Below, one piece after another: positions 5,143 to 14,308 of a stretch of DNA of 26,358 bases. The first letter of the stretch is position 1. Each line of letters starts with the position of its first letter. Both the position numbers and the translations under genes were made by a program. The stretch covers positions 1 through 26,358 of the IMG/VR virus record IMGVR_UViG_3300035698_004885; one strand, written 5' to 3'. Under the pieces are notes generated by a model. The model was not told where the DNA came from. It saw only the letters and a program-made list of their open reading frames with translations, and ran no database searches. This stretch comes from a virus.

Positions 5143-6382
5143 GGGCCAGAAGCGCAATCGCTATCTTTCCGGGGGCAACCAGTCAGGCAAAACGACAGCC
5201 AACATAATCGAGTGTATCTGGCATTCCCTGGGCACTCACCCGCACCGGAAGGTACGTGTCCCGAACGTCGGGAGGATCGTCACCGGGTCCAACCTCGAGG
5301 ACGGTATCGGGCAAACCCTGTGGCCGAAGTTCCTCGAGTGGATCCCCCAGGGCAGTGTCAAGGACGTCAAGTATTTCTCGGCCGGTGTTGTCCAGCGCAT
5401 CGACTGGGTCAACGGATCCCGCATCCACTTCATGTCGGCGCAGCAGAAGGATGCGGTCTTCGAGTCTGCTACCCTCGACTGGGCGGCCTTCGACGAACCG
5501 CTGAGAAGGGCCATCTACGACGCCACCCGCCGCGGACTGATAAAGTCCAGGGGTCCGCTGTGGTGGACGTTCACACCCCTTACAGAGCCCTGGATGTACA
5601 CGGACCTCATCAACCCGGCACTCTCCGGCGACCCAGGGGCCGATGTCTATCTCCTCAATACATGGGCCAATGCTGAGTCCAAGGGGGGGTATCTACCCGA
5701 TGAATCGATCAAGGAATTTGCTGATGAGCTCTCGGAAATCGACGAAGAGGTTCGTATCTATGGGCGGCCCAAGTTCCTTACGGGGCGCATATATCCAGGG
5801 TTTGACAGGGACAAGGATGTTCTCGATACTTACGAGTATTCTATCGCGTGGCCGATGTGGGAAGGGGTCGATCCTCACCTTGCCAAGCCCCATGCCTGGA
5901 TGCAGGTCGTCATAACCCCGGACAACGATATCGTGATTGTCGATGAGATATACTCGAAGATGGACATCCATGCTCTGGGCGACGAGATCAACGCCCGGAG
6001 ACTGACTGATACCGGCGTCAGAAAGAACGTGGTGGATATGGTGCTTGACACGCCGGGGAAGATACTGGACTGGGGTAGGGAGATTTCGCCTTATACGATC
6101 TTTGCGAAGAAGGGTATTCATTGCACGGTGCCTCCGAAAGTGAATCGCAAGGAGGATTGGGTTATGGCGATAGCCCACATGCTCCGTGAGGGGAAGATCA
6201 AAGTCATGGCGCATTGCACGCGAACGATCACGGAACTTGAGAATTACCGCAAAGACTTGAAGGGCAATATCGTTAAAGATTTTGATGACATGATGGATAT
6301 TTTGGGGTATATCGTTACGATGAATCCAAAATTCCAATATCGACCACGCATCATTTCCTACCGGAGGGATGATGATTCTTGA
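4979..6382 (+). CDS. terL: Terminase large subunit (packaging ATPase/nuclease)
   Basis: A 467-residue motor that cuts concatemeric DNA and pumps it through the portal. After a helical basic N-terminus, the ATPase shows Walker A SGGNQSGKTT (64-73) and Walker B LDWAAFDEP (166-174, catalytic Asp-Glu). FTPL follows as coupling motif. The nuclease half has an Asp in GVDPHLAKPHAW, VDMVLDTPG, and DDMMDILGY near the C-terminus, consistent with the RNase H-fold metal site. The ATG follows GAGGAGG at about 4965-4971 with good spacing, which supports a true 164-base overlap with the small subunit. The end overlaps the portal by 14 bases. Confidence 0.93.
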   Translation: MPVSAATSRTRRARKLSIEQKRELVRLIVTKERTSLQQRIKNYKSLRGAQTQFHRGQKRNRYLSGGNQSGKTTANIIECIWHSLGTHPHRKVRVPNVGRIVTGSNLEDGIGQTLWPKFLEWIPQGSVKDVKYFSAGVVQRIDWVNGSRIHFMSAQQKDAVFESATLDWAAFDEPLRRAIYDATRRGLIKSRGPLWWTFTPLTEPWMYTDLINPALSGDPGADVYLLNTWANAESKGGYLPDESIKEFADELSEIDEEVRIYGRPKFLTGRIYPGFDRDKDVLDTYEYSIAWPMWEGVDPHLAKPHAWMQVVITPDNDIVIVDEIYSKMDIHALGDEINARRLTDTGVRKNVVDMVLDTPGKILDWGREISPYTIFAKKGIHCTVPPKVNRKEDWVMAIAHMLREGKIKVMAHCTRTITELENYRKDLKGNIVKDFDDMMDILGYIVTMNPKFQYRPRIISYRRDDDS

Positions 6383-8505
6383 TAAACGTCCCGATGTAAA
6401 AGCCGACCCCGAAAAAATGGTAAAATATGTGCTTCATCGTTTCAGTAATCTGAAGCTGATGAAGCAGCGATGGACATCGCGCAGGCAGCGGTTCCTCGAT
6501 ACCTATGAGAATTTCCTGAGGCCGAAATCGGATCTTGGGTACGAAAGCGTTGCCAAGGTTCGCGTGCAGGTCACGGAGTGGATGCGACAGACGATCCACA
6601 GTTATTTGTTGCATGCGATCTTTGGGATGGATCCTCCGTTTGCTGCGGTGCCTGAGGGCGACTCGGACAAGGCCCTTGTCGAAACCGTCGAGAAGACCAT
6701 GAAGTGGACGATCGACAAGTACGCAAATTATGGTGCTGGTATCCGTGAGGCTGCTGATGACTGGGTTGACGATCTCGTGAGCGTGGGTTTCGGGATCATG
6801 AAGTTGAGATGGGATGTTGTCGAGAGGTACACCAAGCGACTTGATGTGCAGGCGGATCTCGCCGAGCTCCGAAAGATCGTCAAAGACAAGCAGAAGCTCG
6901 AAGCGTACGCGCAGGACAAGATGGAGGAAGGTATCTTTACGGTGTTTGACGGTCCCGTTCTCGAGCCTGTGGACGTTGACGATATCTATTTCCCGGCCAG
7001 GTCTATCTTTCCCACAGATATCAACCGATATTCAATAGTCATCCACAGGCTTCGCAAGGATGCGAATTGGATTAAGCAACGTGTGGCCGTGGGGACGTTC
7101 GACCCAAAGGCGGCCGAGCTGGTGTTGAGCCGTTCGGAAGATGGGTGGGCTCTCGGCGACAAGGGGACTGAGACAAAGGACCAGCGGGATAAGTACGCAG
7201 GCACGGAGACTCAGTGGCATGGGCCCAAAGGGTATGAGGTGATCGAAGCATATTTTGATTATCCGAGCGAGCTTGACCCCAAGGACGGGGGGCACGAAAG
7301 TGGCAATGATAACGAGACACCGCGTGGCAAAATGGGGATCACGGAAAGATTGGTGGCGACGATCCACCCTGAGTCTAAACAGCTCCTCTCGGTCACGTAC
7401 GTTGATCTCGTCAACCCTACTGGAAATTTCCCCTTCTACAAGATCGATTTCCACAAGCGGCGTGGCCGCACCCACTCGCGGGGGCTCCCAGAGACAGTCT
7501 ACCAGGTTCAAAAGGAAGCGGATATCCTTCACAACATAGCTCTCGATTTCGGCATCTTGAATGCGATGCCGTTTGGTTTGTACAAGCCCATGGCAGGCGC
7601 AACGACTGACGTGATTAAGCTCAAGCCGGGGATATTGTTGCCGGCAACAGATCCGTCAACAGACATGGCATTCCCCTATCGCCCGCAGACGCAGAACTGG
7701 CCTACACAGATGGAGCACCAGGCGATTCAATATGCAGCGAAGTCATCGTTCGTGAATGAGCTGATGATGGGGCAGATGCCGTCCCCTGTCGGTGGTGCGA
7801 GAAGTACGTCTGGCATGAATACACTTCTTGGCCAAATCGGAATCAACCACGAGAAACTCCTGACACGTGTCACCGGAGTTTATTCGAGGATGCTTGTGGA
7901 TCTCTATGCGATGCTCCAGGTCAGGATGCCTGAGGGCGTGAAGACGCGGCTTGGATCCGGCATATCGGGCCCAGGGAAGACATCACGCGCCGATCTCGGC
8001 GGCGTAATGAATTTCAAGCCAACCGCCAACGCAATGAACGTCAATAAACAGTTTGATGTGGAGAATGCCATGCTCTACGTCAATCTCCTGATGAGTCGTC
8101 CAGCGATGGAGACTGGCATTGTGTCCCCTGGGAATATGTACAACATCCTCCTGAATGTTCTCAAGAAGCGTGGGGAGGTAGACCCGAACATGTTTATCAC
8201 TCGCCCGCAAGATGCCGACCAACCGCTGTCGATAAAGGGTGAGCTTGATTCGATCATGCAGGGCGAAATGCCCAGGGTGGCAATCAACGACAGGCACCAA
8301 GACAAGATCGATGCGATAGAAGAGTTCATCGCCAGCGACAAATTCAAGACGACAATGGCTGAGGGGCAAGTATCGCCGGCGTGGCAGATAATCTACAGAC
8401 AACTTATCAAGGCGCATAAGGCGATGGATGAGATGCTGAAGCGTTCCGAGCAGATGGCAAACTACGCGGGTACTCAGGCCCCGATGCAGGAAAAGGGAGG
8501 ATCGT

Positions 8506-8946
<441 letters not shown>

Positions 8947-8947
8947 C

Positions 8948-9169
8948 GTGGCGAAGAAAGCGGCCAAGGCCAAGAAGGTATCGAAGAATGTCCAGAAGGT
9001 GAAGGTGGTGGGTGAGGATTCAGCGTGGAAGCCCACCAGGGAAGTGAACGTCGAGAAGATCAAGAACGGCTACGTGGTGTCGAAGTACACAGGTGAGGGG
9101 CATCAGAAGGAATTTGTAAAACAGAAGGCCGCTGTCGGCCGGGTTGTCAACAAAATGATCGGAGGATGA
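8948..9169 (+). CDS. Small basic head-module protein
   Basis: A 73-residue protein starting at GTG 8948, just after the preceding stop, with AGGAGG at 8937-8942. An in-frame ATG at 8915 would overlap the previous gene and add unlikely residues. The N-terminus is a Lys/Ala-rich helix (AKKAAKAKKVSKNVQKVKVV), the rest beta-like and basic (KNGYVVSKYTGEGHQKEFVK). Positively charged proteins in this position can bind DNA or capsid inner surface. Function not recognised. Confidence 0.65.
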   Translation: MAKKAAKAKKVSKNVQKVKVVGEDSAWKPTREVNVEKIKNGYVVSKYTGEGHQKEFVKQKAAVGRVVNKMIGG

Positions 9170-9170
9170 T

Positions 9171-9872
9171 ATGCCAGGAGGTGGAGAAAGTCTTGAACCA
9201 AAGAAAGTTGAAGTAAAACAGGACTTTGGGGAGGTGCTGGACAGCAAGCTGTCAGTGTTTGGCAAGAATATCGTCAAGGAAGTTGAGCAGAAAGTCGACC
9301 AAGTGAGTGATAAGGTTGACAATCTCGAGACCAAGATCGAGAAGCCGGGCACCGAGCCCGACCCTGAGTTCGAGGACGATGCAGAGCGTGAGCGGTACGA
9401 GGCCATGGGGAGGAAGGCTGAGGCACGGGCCGAGAAGAAGGCTGGGGAGGTCGTAGAGCAGAAGCTCACCGAGAAGGACGCCAAGGATGAGCGTGTAAGG
9501 GCTGAGGCGGGGTGGACTAAAAAGGCCAACGAAGACTTCCCTGACATGGCTAACCAGGATTCTGATCTCTGGAAGAGGGCGGAGAAAATCTACAATGTGC
9601 TGCCGGAGTCTTCAAAGGCAGCCGAGGATGCTGTGTATACATGCGCCGTAAGGGCGAAGGTGGCCCTAGAAGAGGAGGCAAAGGTGGCGAAGAACGCCGA
9701 CAAAACCAGACAGGACGCCGCGAAGAAGCACGCTGCGGCCGGCGGCACAGGCGAAGAGGACATCGACGAGGGTGGGTCTGAGCTCACAGCGCAGCAGAAA
9801 ATGATCTGTAAACAGCACAAGTTAGATCCCAAGAAGTATGCAGCGCGGCTCAAAAAGAAGCAAAAGGCGTAA
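9171..9872 (+). CDS. Capsid scaffolding protein
   Basis: A 233-residue, highly charged, almost entirely helical protein placed between the portal and the major capsid protein, the usual position of the scaffold that directs procapsid assembly and then leaves. The N-terminal half is coiled coil (VEQKVDQVSDKVDNLETKIE), the middle contains an acidic DPEFEDDAERERYEAMGRK segment, and the C-terminus is a short basic helical hairpin (QQKMICKQHKLDPKKYAARL KKK), the typical capsid-binding end of scaffolds. GGAGGATGAT overlaps the previous stop. Scaffold proteins share little sequence, so this rests on composition and context. Confidence 0.75.
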   Translation: MPGGGESLEPKKVEVKQDFGEVLDSKLSVFGKNIVKEVEQKVDQVSDKVDNLETKIEKPGTEPDPEFEDDAERERYEAMGRKAEARAEKKAGEVVEQKLTEKDAKDERVRAEAGWTKKANEDFPDMANQDSDLWKRAEKIYNVLPESSKAAEDAVYTCAVRAKVALEEEAKVAKNADKTRQDAAKKHAAAGGTGEEDIDEGGSELTAQQKMICKQHKLDPKKYAARLKKKQKA

Positions 9873-9898
9873 TTTCTTTGGCAACTGGTATTTTTTTG

Positions 9899-9926
9899 TT
9901 GACACGCCGAAGACAAAACACATAAT
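9899..9926 (+). promoter_or_regulatory. Sigma70-like promoter before the capsid genes
   Basis: TTGACA at 9899-9904 matches the -35 consensus, and CATAAT at 9921-9926 (5 of 6) lies 16 bases downstream, in the 65-base gap after the scaffold gene. A T7 tract precedes it. Transcription would begin near 9933, after the ribosome binding site of the next gene, so it would mainly serve the capsid genes from 10388 on. This would raise capsid output over the portal and scaffold. Confidence 0.45.
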
Positions 9927-9937
9927 GGGGGTAACTT

Positions 9938-10366
9938 ATGATTGAAAATCACTCAGCGAAGATGTTTAAGAACTCCGAGTTGCTACAGCGGCCGGAGATG
10001 AACTATGGCGTTAGCGCCACGAAGATCGATGGCCAGGACCCTGCCTTCCACTACGCTTTCATGAGATGTGACAATGGGGCCAGGGTCCCCATGCACTATG
10101 CCATCGTCGACACCAACGAAACTGGCGAGAAGCCCATCGGGTACTCGGACGGACTGAGGACTGAGGATGGGCATGTTTATTTCCATGATACGGTCCTTTG
10201 TCGCCTGCCGATGGAAAAGTTCAACGAGCGTGAGGCGGCCCGTCAGTACCGCAGGCAGAGAATCTTGAAGACCACCCAGAGAAAGAACGAAAAAGTGCTT
10301 CGTGAGGGCCCTGGTACTGAGCATGTCCAGGTGTCTTCGTCCCTGGAGCTCGAGAAGAGAGCATAG
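9938..10366 (+). CDS. Hypothetical head-module protein
   Basis: A 142-residue soluble protein with alternating beta and loop segments early (FHYAFMRCDNGARVPMHYAI, GHVYFHDTVLCRLP) and a basic helix late (EREAARQYRRQRILKTTQRK). GGGGGT precedes the ATG. It lies between scaffold and capsid genes, so a capsid or assembly role is likely, but no domain is recognised. It lacks a signal peptide or membrane segment. Confidence 0.65.
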   Translation: MIENHSAKMFKNSELLQRPEMNYGVSATKIDGQDPAFHYAFMRCDNGARVPMHYAIVDTNETGEKPIGYSDGLRTEDGHVYFHDTVLCRLPMEKFNEREAARQYRRQRILKTTQRKNEKVLREGPGTEHVQVSSSLELEKRA

Positions 10367-10387
10367 AATAATTTCAAGGAGGATGTT

Positions 10388-10891
10388 ATGGCGAACAAAG
10401 ACTGGCCGCATGGGTTTCTTCCGGTAAATAACTTCAATGGTAGGATTCCTATCATGGAAGTGGATCTTGCCGCGGCGAATACGATCATAGGCATCGGTGA
10501 TCCGGTGATAGCAACCAATGCCGGTGTTGTCGATCGCTGTTCGACGACAGATACCCTGATCTATGGTGTCGCCGCCGAGCCGAAAGCCGCATCGAGCGGT
10601 GGGAAAATTTCAATATGGGCGGATCCGAACATCCTCTATGAGGCGCAGGGAGATGAAACTGAGATTGCTGCAATCACGAATCTCAACTTGAACTACGAAG
10701 TCGTGATCGGCAATGCAGTGAATGGACGTTCGATCGCAGAGATCGACACCAGCTCTGGTGCCAACACAGCAACCTTGCCGTTTAAGGTTGTCGGGTTATA
10801 CAAGGACCCGCGAAACGCATACGGTGAGTTTGTTCGCGTCCTTTGCTTCATCAATGCTGCCTTCCTGGGCAAGGATAAGGCGGGCGTCTAA
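10388..10891 (+). CDS. Putative head decoration/stabilisation protein
   Basis: A 167-residue, beta-rich protein just before the major capsid protein, with AAGGAGG as strong binding site. The pattern IIGIGDPVIATNAGVVDRC, then LIYGVAAEPKAASSGGKISIWADPNILYEAQGD resembles small capsid-decoration proteins that sit on head surfaces, which typically read as a string of short beta strands with a GDPV-type turn. Strong translation signals fit a protein made in capsid-like amounts. The exact family is uncertain. Confidence 0.6.
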   Translation: MANKDWPHGFLPVNNFNGRIPIMEVDLAAANTIIGIGDPVIATNAGVVDRCSTTDTLIYGVAAEPKAASSGGKISIWADPNILYEAQGDETEIAAITNLNLNYEVVIGNAVNGRSIAEIDTSSGANTATLPFKVVGLYKDPRNAYGEFVRVLCFINAAFLGKDKAGV

Positions 10892-10920
10892 AGTAAGCTT
10901 GGCATTCAAGGAGGAAAGTT

Positions 10921-11847
10921 ATGCCTATCGAAATGAGAACCAGTTACGACAAGCTGTTTTTCGAGGATCGCATGCCTGCTCTCGAGGAGATTAGCTACGC
11001 AGAGTGGGAGAAGCATCCCGACCTGATCGAGAAGATGTACAACACGGACACCATGGATCAGGAAATCAAGCAGCAGCTCACGATGGGCGAGATACCCCCG
11101 GCGCAGCAGGTTGCCGAGGGTGCAGACGTTCCCTACGTAGAGCTCCTCCAGGGGTACAACAAGACCTACACGGCCTTGACGTACAAGCTGGGCATCCAGT
11201 GTTCGGAAGAGCTTTACGAGGACGATCGTCAGGACCTCGTGAATAAATTCCACAGGGGTCTGGCGCGAGGTCACTACCAGACGCGACAGATCATCGGTGC
11301 CGGGGTCTATAACGACTCCTTCACCAGCGCAGTGGGGCCCGACGGCAAGGAACTGGTGGCGACCGATCATCCGCTGGTCAATGGCGGTACGGGCTCAAAC
11401 GAGCTTGAGGTCCCGACAGCCTTCGGCGTTGCCGGCCTGGAGGCCATCATCCAGCTCTTCAGTGAGATGGTCGACGAGCAGGGTCTCCCGGTCCTGAATA
11501 CCCCGAGGCTTGTGATTATCCCCCCGAAGCTCCAGTTCACGGCGAAAAGGATAATCGACAGCCCAGGGAAGGCAGACGAAGCGAACCTGGCGATCAACGC
11601 CTTCAACATGTACGACCTGACCTTCATGTGGAATCCGTACCTCTCGGCGGCCCAGGGCGGCTCCGATACGGCCTACTGGGTCATCGGTGACACCGCGGAT
11701 CTGGACATCATGTGGTACGATCGCGTGTCTTTCTCGCTCGAGGTCGGGAAGGACTTCGATTCAGGCGGCACGAAGACGAAGACCCGTCAGCGTTTCGTCA
11801 CTGGCTGGCATGACTGGAGAAATATCGGCGGAACAGCCGGCGCATAG
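10921..11847 (+). CDS. Major capsid protein (HK97-fold type)
   Basis: A 308-residue protein with the strongest translation signal of the region (AAGGAGGAAAG). The sequence follows the pattern of Mu-type HK97-fold capsid proteins: an N-terminal arm with YNTDTMDQEIKQQLT, GIQCSEELYEDD in the spine-helix region, the LVATDHPLVNGG loop, QGLPVLNTPRLVIIPPKLQFTAKRI in the A-domain, and a C-terminal beta segment (MWYDRVSFSLEVGKDFDSGG, RQRFVTGWHDWRN). There is no protease-processed propeptide or delta domain, consistent with a separate scaffold gene. A terminator follows immediately. Confidence 0.88.
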   Translation: MPIEMRTSYDKLFFEDRMPALEEISYAEWEKHPDLIEKMYNTDTMDQEIKQQLTMGEIPPAQQVAEGADVPYVELLQGYNKTYTALTYKLGIQCSEELYEDDRQDLVNKFHRGLARGHYQTRQIIGAGVYNDSFTSAVGPDGKELVATDHPLVNGGTGSNELEVPTAFGVAGLEAIIQLFSEMVDEQGLPVLNTPRLVIIPPKLQFTAKRIIDSPGKADEANLAINAFNMYDLTFMWNPYLSAAQGGSDTAYWVIGDTADLDIMWYDRVSFSLEVGKDFDSGGTKTKTRQRFVTGWHDWRNIGGTAGA

Positions 11848-11874
11848 GTTGATTGAAAAATAGGATAACCAAAT

Positions 11875-11910
11875 GGGCGGTCGGTGTTACGAGCACCGCT
11901 CGCCCTTTTT
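11875..11910 (+). terminator. Rho-independent terminator after capsid gene
   Basis: GGGCGGTCGGTG (11875-11886) pairs with CACCGCTCGCCC (11894-11905), with one wobble and one mismatch, around a 7-base loop, and is followed by TTTTT. This would end most transcripts after the capsid gene; downstream structural genes would need read-through or their own promoter. Confidence 0.85.
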
Positions 11911-11937
11911 ATCGAAAGAAAAACTAAGGAGGTAGTC

Positions 11938-12897
11938 ATGGGTCTCTCAAGATATCCGAATGGGGTTATAAGTTTTGGTAATGTAGTGCACGCTGGATTT
12001 GGAATTGGCAATGTCTACAATGTTTGCCAACCATCCAACTCCGTTGTGTATTCTGATGTGGTGCAGCGGTATGGAGCAGAGAGATACAGCAACGACGGCT
12101 CCAATATGTTCCACACCGAGATCCAGAAGGCCCTCGACGCTACCGTGGCGAGCAGGAACGACTACGTTGTTGTGTGGGGCGACGGGAGTGACTACGACCT
12201 CACGGAACCGCTCACGATGACGAAGAAGGGTGTGCATCTAATCTGCCCCGCTGGTTTGTCGATGGATGGCGGGATGGGTGCAAATGCCTGTAGGATCGAA
12301 CAGACTACGGCTGGAGAGCCCATCATCACATCGACGGCAGATTGCATCGAAGTGGCAGGGTTCTTCTTCAAGGGCATGGCGGATAGCCCGATCATCACGT
12401 TATCGGGAACCCGTTGGCATAACTACATCCACAACAATTTCCTCGGTGGGAAAACAACGGCGGGAGCGGCTATCTATCAGATTTATGGTGATGGTCATGT
12501 GTGGCATTCGGCCATTGTCGACAACTTCATCATGGCGGGTTATGCGCCAGCCGCGAACAAGACGATTTCAGGTTGCATCGGATTTACGTCGGGCTCGAGT
12601 GGCAGAAATCTCATCAAGGGCAACACCATCTGCACAGGCGGGCAGACGGTCGTAACGGCTGGTGTAAAACTTGCCGGAACGAATGATATGATGGTGCGCA
12701 ACATTTTCCATGAGACGATTGCAACGCTTCTGGCTGCGGGAACTTTCACGAAGGCGTGGGATACATCGGCCTCGACGATTTTCATCAAAAACGAGGTTGC
12801 GATGGATACTCCGGCAATGTCAGGCGGAACCGTCAACAATTCCCATGTCGAGAACTGGTCGGCAACGGCCGGCAACACGATCATCGAAGCATCGTAG
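11938..12897 (+). CDS. Beta-helix-like structural protein
   Basis: A 319-residue protein starting at ATG 11938 behind AAGGAGG (upstream in-frame codons run through the terminator and are excluded). Regularly spaced short strands with Asn/Gly turns (IITSTADCIEVAGFFFKG, SPIITLSGTRWHNYIHNNF, SAIVDNFIMAG, NLIKGNTIC) are typical of a right-handed parallel beta-helix, as in tailspikes and pectate-lyase-fold proteins. N- and C-terminal parts are less regular and may anchor it to the capsid or tail. No catalytic triad can be assigned. Its place after the capsid terminator suggests a surface or fibre role. Confidence 0.65.
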   Translation: MGLSRYPNGVISFGNVVHAGFGIGNVYNVCQPSNSVVYSDVVQRYGAERYSNDGSNMFHTEIQKALDATVASRNDYVVVWGDGSDYDLTEPLTMTKKGVHLICPAGLSMDGGMGANACRIEQTTAGEPIITSTADCIEVAGFFFKGMADSPIITLSGTRWHNYIHNNFLGGKTTAGAAIYQIYGDGHVWHSAIVDNFIMAGYAPAANKTISGCIGFTSGSSGRNLIKGNTICTGGQTVVTAGVKLAGTNDMMVRNIFHETIATLLAAGTFTKAWDTSASTIFIKNEVAMDTPAMSGGTVNNSHVENWSATAGNTIIEAS

Positions 12898-13046
12898 ATG
12901 GCAGTAGAGAGGCAAAGGCAATATACGTTTTTGAGGAAGTTAATGGACAGGAGGCCTTGTAGTCGCAATTATCTAGCATGACCTCCTTCACAATGGCGGA
13001 AGTGATTTGTGCTACGGAAGAAGAATAGCAAATAAAGGGGGGTCTT
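12898..13046 (+). other. Intergenic gap with only mini-ORFs
   Basis: This 149-base gap holds no convincing gene. A 27-codon frame starts at 12898 directly after the previous stop and another of 16 codons starts at 12978, overlapping it as ATGA, but neither has a ribosome binding site. A weak GGAGG/CCTCC pairing around 12951-12985 could form a long-looped hairpin. The end holds the AAAGGGGGG binding site of the next gene. Confidence 0.5.
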
Positions 13047-13466
13047 ATGTGGGGGAGAATCACACCGTCTTTAGCTCTTCACACTGGTGCGAGCGATGAC
13101 GTATCAGCCGCAGTAGCAGCCGTCGGAGCTGCCCAGCATAGCAAGGGTGCTGAAAACCTAATCCTAAAAGCTGCTTATACCAAGGGCACCGAGGATGGTC
13201 TTAACCTCTGGGTTGTCTTTCCTCGGACTATCGACGATGCGGTGCTGTATCGAGATAGCGCATGGACTGACGTAGGCGGCGGGGTGCAGTTATATGATGC
13301 CATCCTGTTTAGCATGTTGGCGACTGCGGCAGTGGACATAGTGGTGCCGCTCAATGGCAAGGCCTTCTATCGAGTGTACCAGCAAAGGTCAGGTGCCGTT
13401 GCGGTAAGTGGTACGTTTACGTTGTACCACGAGACACACTGTCTGCGCATAGATGGGGGGAGTTGA
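13047..13466 (+). CDS. Hypothetical virion protein
   Basis: A 139-residue protein with a clear AAAGGGGGG site. The N-terminal third is Ala-rich (SDDVSAAVAAVGAAQHS), the rest beta-like with WVVFPRTIDDAVLYRD, VGGGVQLYDAILF and FTLYHETHCLRIDGGS. It shows no signal peptide, in contrast to the genes after it. It may be a small fibre or chaperone-like partner for the long protein encoded next, whose start overlaps its stop (TTGATG). Not recognised. Confidence 0.6.
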   Translation: MWGRITPSLALHTGASDDVSAAVAAVGAAQHSKGAENLILKAAYTKGTEDGLNLWVVFPRTIDDAVLYRDSAWTDVGGGVQLYDAILFSMLATAAVDIVVPLNGKAFYRVYQQRSGAVAVSGTFTLYHETHCLRIDGGS

Positions 13467-14308
13467 TGGGATACCGAGCGAAGGTAGCTATTGCTTTGGC
13501 CGCGCTGGCGACTCTCGTGCTTGGCGGCCATGCCATAAGTCAGCCCAGATATAGTAGCGCAGGGCCTCGCTATTTCTACGAGCAGTCTGCTGACCCCGGA
13601 GCCATGTCGAGCCGTGACATCCTCTACTCCAAGGATGACGGCGGTGATACGGAACTGTTCTTTAAAGATCCGGCGGCGAACGTCATCCAGTTCACTAAGG
13701 ACGGTTCGATCCCTGCCGGGTCTATATCAGCGCCCGGCGCGGACACTCAGGTTATCTATAACGATGGCGGAGCATTCGGTGCAGAGGCGGGATTCACCTA
13801 TGTCAAGGGCACCGATACGCTTACCGCCGTAGTTCTCACTGATGGTGCGGCTCAAATTACGGCAGGCGCACTCTCGGGCGTGACGACCATCTCGAACGCG
13901 GGGCTAATAAGCAATACGTCGGGCGCGGCGGAAGCTCTAAGGCTGTCCACGAACGGCACGGATTACACGAAGTTCACGATGGGGGCTGATGGCGATCTGG
14001 CGATCGAGTCAACCGACGCAGCAGCCGCAGCGGCCAATATATCGGTCACGGCCGACGGCACATGGGAAGTCACCTCGACTGGCTATAATCTCACTGGCGC
14101 GGGTGCGATTTCAGGGCGTTACGGATATAGGGTTGACCGGTTCGATTACAACGGCCACCGACGTCTCAATGACAGGCGAGTTGGACATGACGGGCGCAGG
14201 GGCGGCGATAGACCTCAATCCATCCGCCACGGGGACGCAGCAAGTTCTCGATATAACTCCCACGGCGGCCCTAGTAGCAGGAAACGAATGGGATGGTATA
14301 AATCTTAA
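13466..14308 (+). CDS. Fibre-like protein, N-terminal part with signal peptide (frameshifted)
   Basis: The ATG at 13466 follows GGGGGGAG. Residues 1-25 look like a Sec signal peptide: R4/K6, hydrophobic VAIALAALATLVLGG, then GHA before ISQ as a possible cleavage site. From about residue 45 the text resembles phage fibre proteins (DTELFFKDPAANVIQFTKDG, ADTQVIYNDGGAFG, TYVKGTDTLTA). It is coherent until about base 14118 (TGAGAISG) and then becomes an Arg-rich nonsense tail (YNGHRRLNDRRVGHDGRRGG), while the +1 frame continues the fibre pattern. It is therefore probably the first 220 residues of one long protein joined to the next feature. A sequencing error, mutation or programmed shift could be the cause. 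Confidence 0.65.
   Translation: MGYRAKVAIALAALATLVLGGHAISQPRYSSAGPRYFYEQSADPGAMSSRDILYSKDDGGDTELFFKDPAANVIQFTKDGSIPAGSISAPGADTQVIYNDGGAFGAEAGFTYVKGTDTLTAVVLTDGAAQITAGALSGVTTISNAGLISNTSGAAEALRLSTNGTDYTKFTMGADGDLAIESTDAAAAAANISVTADGTWEVTSTGYNLTGAGAISGRYGYRVDRFDYNGHRRLNDRRVGHDGRRGGDRPQSIRHGDAASSRYNSHGGPSSRKRMGWYKS

Noticed and set aside
7861-7872. TGACACGTGTCA, a 12-base palindrome sharing CACGTG with parS
   Set aside because: Only the centre agrees with parS; the flanks differ, and it lies in the middle of the portal gene without other signals.
12898-13028. Two overlapping mini-ORFs of 27 and 16 codons after the beta-helix gene
   Set aside because: No ribosome binding sites and no recognisable sequence; kept only as a description of the gap.
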